Source of the DNA: Symsagittifera roscoffensis
Taxonomy: Eukaryota > Xenacoelomorpha > Acoela > Convolutidae
Reading direction: 5' to 3'
DNA: 64,000 nt
Assembly (NCBI RefSeq): GCF_963678635.1
Contig: NC_087068.1
Coordinates: 49,245,724 to 49,309,723 of the forward strand
This document shows positions 57,243 through 64,000 of this stretch, one piece after another. Numbering within the stretch: position 1 is the stretch's first letter; each line of letters opens with the position of its first letter. Both the position numbers and the translations under genes were made by a program. The notes below the pieces were generated by a model. That model had not been told where the DNA came from. It worked only from the letters and a program-made list of their open reading frames with translations, and ran no database searches.

Positions 57243-58738
57243 ACTTGCCAATGCAAAATAAGTAATTAAAATTTGAATTACAAGATTTAAAGTAAAACAA
57301 ATGCATGGTAAGTCAAAGTAAGAAAATTGCATTAAATAACAAATCTGAAGATATATAGCATCATATATGAAATTTAGATAGAACTGACATAATTCAAAAC
57401 AGTTTGAGGATCCCTTTGAGCGTAATAGTATTGCATATATTCCTTTTCATCACGTATCGCAGAGAAAATAGAATAAATAAGGAATTATTTGAGGCCTTCT
57501 TGGAGAGGTGAATTGGAAATAGTTTGAACAATGGGGGAGAATATGTATTGATGCGCCTACTAACGTTGAAGTCTTTTCAGGATGTACTGTCAACAACAAA
57601 AGTATAAACAATGATCCACACCACCTAAAACATAATCGAAAAAACAGATAAACATAAGAAAAAAATACACATCTTTAACCTCTAAACTGGAAATATTTGA
57701 CTGATGACAAGAAATGAAGATTATTTTTTCGGGCAAAAATCCAAGAGTTCATTTGAAACTTGGCTATCATGATCTGGTGCAAAAATCTCAACCAGAGGCG
57801 AAGCTCAGCTTTGCACCACGTGCGGTACATCACAAAGATATCATGACCGCTGGTTAAAAAAAGACGAAATCCACTAAGTCGAAAAAACAAATAACCAAAT
57901 ACTTCAGTACGTTTGTCTCAAGTCAAGTTGAATTTCAGGAAAATATAAGGATAATTCAACTGCCCGTGTTTGATTACGCGGTGTTGAAGTGGTTTAGTCT
58001 CTGCCTCTCGATCAAAACGTCGGATGTTCGAGGCCCACCAAAACATAAACCAGCCGAGGAAAATAGCCGATAAATTGCATGTAATTCTTAAGCAGGGGCG
58101 CAACAGCGCTTCTCCTTGAAGAGCTGAACAGATCCTATTCTCGTCCTTTCCCTTATGAAAAATCGTCTTAGATAATTATCAGGCGGTACTTGAGCAGTCA
58201 ATATTTAAGGCGGACGATCGTCGAGACAAAAAGTTGAGCTGTAAAAAGCTTCGTAAGTTTTTTTAGCCCAGACGAAGAACCAACGCTTCATATAATTTTC
58301 GCCCTTTCAACTGATAAAACAAAAGCCGAGTTCATTTGAGCCAAAAAAAACTTCACGGCGAAAAAACTTGAAATTCAAATTCCTGAACAAATACAAATGG
58401 TATATATAGAATTTCAAAATAGTAAAATAACTGAGTCTTCCAGTTTATTTATATCGATCTAATTCTCAGAAATTTAGTTAAGCAGTCGAAGGTATTTAAG
58501 TTCGAGGTTTTCATATGCTCGTCATTTCGTGGTTTTTTGCAAGTTTCATCGATTTTCGCACAGGAGCAAGCGCATTACCTAAAAACCTAAGTTTCCGAGA
58601 ATCAGTTCGAATACTCGTTTGCACAGCATGTTTTCCGACAGAACACGTACCAATAACACTTGAAAAATTAGCCTACATGCCCCGAATGCTGCACTGCAAC
58701 ATTTAATTACTTAAAAGACAATTATATTGACTACCTGT
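57243..58738 (+). other. Non-coding; tRNA-like segment at 57963-58030
   Basis: At 57963-58030 GAAGTGGTTTAGTCTC resembles an A box and GATGTTCGAGGCCC a B box at tRNA spacing, followed by CACC. Stems are imperfect, so this looks like a tRNA pseudogene or the head of a SINE. The rest shows nothing I recognise. Confidence 0.35.
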
Positions 58739-58739
58739 A

Positions 58740-59313
58740 CAGTGCTGATTTTAACTTACCGGACAAAAACTATAAAAATTAAAATTTAAAACGCGTTTTT
58801 ATCAAATTGAAATAAAATTAGGTTCAAAATGATGAAGACAAAACTTGCTAAAAATTCTAACAATCATTATGGTGCTATTTGTTTTGCAAAAATCGGGTCC
58901 AAAATTTTACATCAAAACGGATCATTTTTGGCTTTTTTTGTTAACAAAAACACTAAACTTATCGAGTCATTAAACTGACAAAATTTTATCTAAGTGAGCA
59001 CCTTACATAGCCCAACAAAATATACTCCCAAAAATTTGTAAAAATTAACCTTTTTTGTTTGATAGCCAATAGGTTCTCTTTGATACAATTTTTTCAGTAT
59101 TGACACGGTAGTTTTTGATGAAAAGATGGTCCGTTGTTGGGGTAAAATTTAGGGCCCGAATTTTGCTAAACAAATTGCAACATATTTAATCTGATAAAAT
59201 GGTCAGCATGCTTTGTTTTAGTCTCTTTTCGCCTAATTTCAACACAATTGAGATAAACGCTTTCGAAATTTTAAATTTGGAGCATTTTGTCCGGATAAAC
59301 TAAATCAGCACTG
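58740..59313. mobile_element. Tc1/mariner-like foldback element, copy 2
   Basis: 574 bp flanked by TA (58738-58739, 59314-59315), with CAGTGCTGA at the left end and TCAGCACTG at the right. The arms are inverted and clearly related to 51039-51767, including AAACGCGTTTTT and GACAAAACTTGCT, but more diverged. Confidence 0.87.
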
Positions 59314-59464
59314 TACACCATGCGATTAGTCAGCTAAAAATTATGACAACCAGATCTTTCAATCAAACGCCCTAAGAATGTGGTCACATTAAATTCAAAT
59401 TTTGCATTTAAGGAGGGATGCACTGTACACCTTTCAGACATTGAGCTTTAGTGTGGTTGTAATA

Positions 59465-59665
59465 CAGATTCAAATTATCCGGACGAAATGCGCCACACTT
59501 GAGAACGCGTTTTTTTTTCAACTGGCTTAGCTTTAGGTGAAAATGAAGAAAAAAATTGCTTGAATTATAGCAGAATTATTATATTGCAATTAATTTTGCA
59601 AAACTCGGGGCCAAAATTTTACCGCAAAATAGATTTTTTTTTGGCTTTTTTTAGTTGTTTAGCTT
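59465..59665 (+). mobile_element. Tc1/mariner-like foldback element, single arm
   Basis: After a TA at 59463 the sequence matches one arm of the family (ATTATCCGGAC, GAACGCGTTTTT, CAAAATTTTACCGCAAAAT) but no second arm follows. A truncated third copy, 150 bp from copy 2. Confidence 0.7.
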
Positions 59666-60240
59666 TTTAGGCTTCTATTGCATTGTTATTCATTTATTTC
59701 GCTTTAAATTGAAGGTTTATTGTCCGGCATCATGATTTTGTCTAGTATTTTGTTGATTTTTTGGGGGCGATTTCAGCTGTGATTTTGACTGTCCGATATT
59801 TCAACACCTTCCCTCTAGAAAACTCGAGATCCGCCCCTGTTATCACGTTACAGATAAACAACACTTTTAGAACATATTGAATTCCGAAACCACTCTGACC
59901 ATGAAAAAAACAATAACAACCATAAGTTTTCTTCGCGTTTATTCACTTAGCCGGTGTTCACTTTGTTTTGGCTTTGAAACAAACCTGTGACTGATCTTCG
60001 AGGTTGCTTTGAATTCATGGCTTGCAAATTGTTCAAAAATGGAGGTCGAAAAATAGGTGAACCAAAAATTTTGTATGTCTTGATTAAAAACAACTAGGAG
60101 CTCAGCTAAAGCTGGAGGCACGTTCTTGATACAGAATGAATTTGCTATACTGATGCGGCACAAAAAATGTGATTTCAAAAATTAGAATTTGCCCCAAATC
60201 TTAGAGTTTTCTCTACTGAAGTAAGCGAGAAGAGTATAAA
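59666..60240. other. Non-coding, nothing recognised
   Basis: No supported gene; only the single hAT-like end near 59838. Confidence 0.4.
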
Positions 60241-60284
60241 ATTTTGAGCTAACCAATTTTCTCAAGGATACAACAATTCTCTAA

Positions 60285-61145
60285 GCAAAATATTAAGGAG
60301 TCGCTCACCGCTTCTCAAAGAATAATTATCACAACCAGTTTTTTCAATTGAACTTTTCCTCTCAGATTTGATTGGGTAAATTTTCAGAAACTTCAAAAAA
60401 TTCAAAAAAAACGGTCAGAAGTTCTAAAAAACGGTCAACATTTTTTCCAGAATTCATAAGCTTTTTCTGAAAAAAAAGCAGGCTGTGGCCGCTTAAGCTA
60501 AGAAGATTCTCAAAACCGGGTTACTCGATTGAACAACTTGAGAATTGGCACGGTAGTTTTCACGTAAAGTCAAAAAGTTTCCAAATGTCAAAGTTTCAAA
60601 ACTTGGACTTGTTTGAAGGCCTAACTTTTTTCTTTCACAGACTGGACATAGTCAATTATAAATGTCAGCTTTCAACAACCTGTTGTTTTGATTAAACCCT
60701 ATGATATCAGATTTGTTAGTATAGCTAGCGAGAAGAGTCCAAAAAACTGTCAAACAGTCATAGCTTTTTGTGTAAAAAAAATTAGGCGTAGTAAATGCCA
60801 AAGTAATTCACGCAACCTAAAATTTCGATTGAACCCAAATTGTCAGATTTGGGAGGGTACTTTTGGAAAAAAAATCAGAAAAAATGATCAAAAAATCAAA
60901 ATTTCCGAGGGCCATAAATTTTGGGGTCAGAAAAATTTGGGCGTAGTCGCATAAGCAAATGAACTTCCCACAACCCGTTCTTTGAATTGAAGCCAAAATC
61001 TCAGAAAATCTTAAAAAACATTCTCGAAAACTTTCCCGCCATTTCTGAGATTTTGGCTAAATCAAAAAGATTCACAAAACGGTCAAAAGCAAAGATTCGA
61101 CTATTCCGATGGCCATAACTTTATGTGTAAAAACCGTTCTATGCA
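60285..61145 (+). repeat. Strongly diverged tandem repeat, about 140-180 bp units
   Basis: A block of the form CAACC..TT..ATTGAACC recurs at about 60331, 60512, 60674, 60812 and 60971. Several units also share a following TCAGATTTG-like block or a preceding CATAACTTT.TGTGTAAAA block. The spacing is irregular. No coding capacity. Confidence 0.55.
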
Positions 61146-62459
61146 ATAAAACGAAAAACTCAGGTTTTAGCGTTGTTGTTTTCGAGAAAACGAAAAAAAT
61201 CAAAATTATGGGTCAAATATTCGCCCACAGACTTTTTCGAAGAACGTAGACAGAGGGATCAAGTAAAAAATACTCTACAGGAGTATGCAACCCAAAATTA
61301 CAACCCAAAATTAGGCCAATAAAAAATAGGCCGAATTTTTTTGGGCCGAGGAATTTTTTTAGCGAAACAAAAAAAAACAAAGCAGGAAATAGGCAGTCAA
61401 CGTAAATTAAACTACATATTGTAGGAGTAAACCATACACTGAAAGCAACATTAAAGAAAAATGCGCGCAGCAAAAAAAATCATCCAATATGTGACAAAAA
61501 GACGACAATAGATAAGCAGACAAATAATTGACCGACAATTATCCTGTTTGAAAAAAAATAGGTCCTGGTCAGATTGAAATCCTGGACCTTTGCCGTCCAA
61601 GGCATATTCGTTACCTCTAGGCTAAGTTGGCTGGGAACGCATAGAAGTTTGAATTCATTATGTACCAAGGTACAAGTGATTCTGTTGAACAAATTGTTAA
61701 ACCGAAAAAAGTCTACGTTCCAGTTTGATAACGGTTGCTAATCGTAAATATAATATATTCTAAGAATCAAAGCCAAAATCAAACCCATTTTGAAATACTT
61801 TTAAGTGAAAATTTCAACAAAACTGTCCATTGAAATTGTTGCAAAGGCAAACCGTAGCTTCAAATCATTTATGACATATAACAAAGCTAGCATGACAATC
61901 TAGCCCACAGTAATTAAAACGAAAGCCACTAAGTCAAAAACAAATTTTCGAAGAAATGTCAAAAAACTTTATCTTCCGAAATTTTTTAATTTTCATTAAT
62001 TAATTTCATTTTGAGAAAGTTTTTCAAGGTTCAGTATGAAAAAAAATTATGTTTGCCATGTCAGAATTAGTCGGCATGTTAACTATCATAACAACCGGAA
62101 AATACACATATAAAAATTACTTGTAAAAATTTGCCATTGGGAGGGGGAAATCGAAAGCAGAGCTAATTATAACAATCGGACAACGTGAATAAAAAATTTT
62201 CTAGCAAAAAATTGCAAGTTAGAGGAAGAAAAAAGCAACACAGCAATATCAAGATTACGCTTAAAAGGAATCGGTATTATCATTCAATTTTTCAGAAATT
62301 GAGCATGTCAGGACTTGTTGATGTACAGGGCACGTCCGCTGTAGCATTGATTCAGTTAGCCTGTTAGACATGTTGTTAACCTGGAAAGCGAAGCGGATAC
62401 AATATACATCATTTATTAGAAAAAAAATATATAGGACATTAAGAAAAGGCATGATCTAA
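61146..62459. other. Non-coding with repeat R2 fragment and a tRNA-like segment
   Basis: 61900-62320 carries late blocks of repeat R2 (AGCCCACAGTAATTA, GAAATTGAGCATGTCAGG). On the minus strand, 61566-61640 has an A-box-like TAGCCTAGAGGTAACG and a weak B-box GGATTTCAATC, suggesting a tRNA-derived fragment. No gene supported. Confidence 0.4.
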
Positions 62460-62960
62460 ATGAACGGTCAGGCGAATCAATGATCGAGCGGCAACTAAGG
62501 CGACAACGATTGGGTCGACCCTAGTTAAGCCGAAAACGAAACTCTAAAAAAATTTCAAGCTAAAAAATTTAAAAAACTTATAACTCAAAACTACCCAATT
62601 TAAGTAAGCTAAGCTAATATAACATAAGCCGAACTCGTTAAACAGAAAAAAAATCAAAATTTACCAACTACAGAACAACTAGCAATTATAGTAAAAACTG
62701 TTTGAATCAAAAATAAAATAACCAACACTTTGAAAAAAACTGCTTGAAAAGCGTACCAGATAAAATAAATTCCATTGGAAAAAACGGAAAATCAGCCCAC
62801 AGAAATTAGGACGAAAACCACAAGTCCGAAAAAATCATCTTTTAAAACATTTATAATTGTTTACAAAAAAACTACCTGAACCGATCTATGGGGGTAGTTT
62901 TATTTGAACTTTGAAGATATTGAGCATGTCAGCCTGCACGTGAAGGTGAAAAACTCCAGT
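62460..62960 (+). repeat. Dispersed repeat R2, copy 2
   Basis: Diverged relative of 14986-15580 with the same order of conserved blocks (CGGCAACTAAGGCGAC, GTTAAGCCGAAAACGAAAC, AACATAAGCCGAAC, TAGGACGAAAACCAC, GAGCATGTCAGCCTG). No coding capacity. Confidence 0.6.
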
Positions 62961-63180
62961 AACTGCACCAATTACTTCACATCTTCAGAGCGGATCAAAG
63001 AATTGGGTAAGAAAAGTTGTTTACGGGTAAAAAAAAGCCTAGTGCCCGATTATGAGTCACTTTCTCGCGCAATACAGTAATACAAAAGCATTACAAAACG
63101 TTTTTAAAACAGAGATCATGGCTCGTGATACCAGCTTATGGTCATTCAGTCCATTCGACAGCAAAATTTGAAGATCTTAC

Positions 63181-63474
63181 CATAAAAGAAGAAAACGCTG
63201 TCATGAAACCTTCTTTGGCTATCTCAAAGGAGCCACCATATTCTTCTTCATCTATCGATTTGAAACGACTAACAAAAATAATAACAGCAAGACAGTTCAG
63301 CGCACAAAATGATACAAGTGCCAGGGCTCCTTGAAACTGTGTTAGCCCAAATATTAATCCCAGAACCACTGATACAATTTGTCGCCCCCAAAACACAACG
63401 TCAAGAAATTCGTCTTTATCGGGCCAAACAGAAGCAGGGTCCAAAGCACGCTTGAAAATAGATTTTTCCGACAT
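63181..63474 (-). CDS. RAB5IF: RAB5IF / C20orf24 family protein, internal-to-N-terminal exon
   Basis: Small multi-pass membrane protein of the Rab5-interacting (Rab5ip/EMC6-like) family, linked in animals to ER membrane-protein insertion and respiratory-complex assembly. From ATG at 63472-63474 the 98 codons read the family signature WPDKDEFLDVVFWGRQIVSV, then VLGLIFG, a second hydrophobic segment, IDEEEYGG and KEGFMTAFSSFM. The exon stops at 63181 at a canonical donor (ATG followed by GTAAG); about 12 further residues, the end of the last membrane segment, must lie in a downstream exon that I did not find. I chose this ATG because it places the usual short polar N-terminus before WPDKDE. A TTTTTAG acceptor lies 10 nt upstream of it. 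The longer open frame to 63576 is probably not translated. Confidence 0.9.
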
Positions 63475-63729
63475 AACCAAATTTCTAAAAAGACGCATTA
63501 AAGTAATCAGTAGGTCAAAAGTATCATAGTAACCGAGGTTACAGTCAGGAGTCCATTCATCGCGTATTCCAGTCAAAACCCTTGGAATTTTCTAGATATG
63601 GAAGTGATAATGATAAAAGAAGATGATAAGTGTTGAAGTCCTTTTCAATTAAAATCGATAAGGGTTACGTTTCTTCAATAAGAACACGCATTTCGTCAAG
63701 AAAAAATATAATGTACAAGTGTTACAAAT

Positions 63730-64000
63730 AAAAAAATTTCGTCGAAAGTTACTTTGTCATTTATTGATCCCAGTACGCAAGCGGCGTTCGCAATCTGTAT
63801 TGCCAGGGAGATTCTCTATTTTAAAAAGCTGCCTGCTCTGGGTTCCTCAGTGCATATGCTTAGGTTCTTACAAAGCTTGCTCAAGAAAATTTCTGTGCTG
63901 GGGCCGGCCGCTCCCTCAATCTCAAAAGCTAGCGGTTGAAAAAGATATCTATCATCTACAAGATCTTTAAACTTGTCGTTTTTTCGCTCTTCCGTGTAAC
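63730..64000 (-). pseudogene. C-terminus of a non-LTR retrotransposon-like polyprotein, with premature stop
   Basis: Read on the minus strand from the window edge: DDRYLFQPLAFEIEGAAGPS, then EIFLSKLCKNL, EEPRAGSFLK, a TAG at about 63834, and RISLAIQIANAACVLGS. This is the pattern at the C-terminal end of many LINE ORF2 proteins (F.PLA.E..G..GP, then FL.QRIS.A.Q..NA..VLG). The stop sits where Gln is usual, which suggests a CAG to TAG change. The rest of the gene lies beyond the right end. No plus-strand gene is supported here. Confidence 0.6.

Noticed and set aside
63475-63576. Longer N-terminus for the RAB5IF protein
   Set aside because: The extra 34 codons do not fit the short polar N-terminus of the family, and a splice acceptor lies between them and the chosen ATG.
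63719-63970. Two overlapping plus-strand open frames
   Set aside because: Antisense to the LINE-like minus-strand sequence, which has a clear family pattern.

Overview
The window looks like AT-rich metazoan nuclear DNA: intron-split genes with GT-AG type splice signals, no prokaryotic gene arrangement, and very many transposable elements. It holds only two recognisable host genes, both partial: exons of a class A (rhodopsin-like) G protein-coupled receptor on the plus strand, and a RAB5IF (C20orf24-type) exon on the minus strand near the right end. The species cannot be fixed from the sequence. The combination of env-bearing Ty3/Gypsy elements, abundant MITE/foldback repeats and a candidate splice acceptor 10 nt from a start codon would fit an appendicularian tunicate or a nematode, but this is a weak inference.

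Layout. 522-6065 is a complete but decayed Ty3/Gypsy LTR element (A) with LTRs, target-site duplication, PBS and polypurine tract; its gag, protease and integrase are broken and I see no reverse transcriptase. 6071-14390 is non-coding: a possible gag remnant, a 163-bp tandem triplication, AT-rich DNA and several MITE-like repeats. GPCR exons lie at 14391-14693 (TM3-TM4) and 42013-42307 (TM5-TM6), with a doubtful third at 44184-44341. The roughly 27-kb intron between the first two is filled by mobile DNA: a decayed element of family A (19540-21400) and a nested structure at 22614-41957.

That nested structure is the main feature. A hAT-like MITE of about 430 bp was split by an 18.9-kb env-bearing Ty3/Gypsy element (B, 22688-41601, minus strand, antisense to the receptor). 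Element B has 406-409-bp LTRs differing at roughly 4 percent of sites, a 4-bp AAAC target duplication and a TGG-starting PBS. Its gene order is gag (long N-terminal extension, zinc knuckle, Ser/Arg/Asn-rich tail), protease, RT, RNase H, integrase, a membrane-anchored Pro/Ser-rich ORF, env, and then a 604-codon unrecognised ORF interrupted by a single stop codon. These extra genes make it very large for its class and are the best candidate here for something undescribed.

42308-63180 contains a palindromic element, short hairpins, a decayed minus-strand Ty3/Gypsy element (44800-48960), three members of a Tc1/mariner-like foldback family, a hAT MITE with 8-bp target duplication, diverged tandem repeats and tRNA-like fragments. 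The right end carries the RAB5IF exon and, on the minus strand, the C-terminal part of a non-LTR retrotransposon polyprotein with a premature stop.
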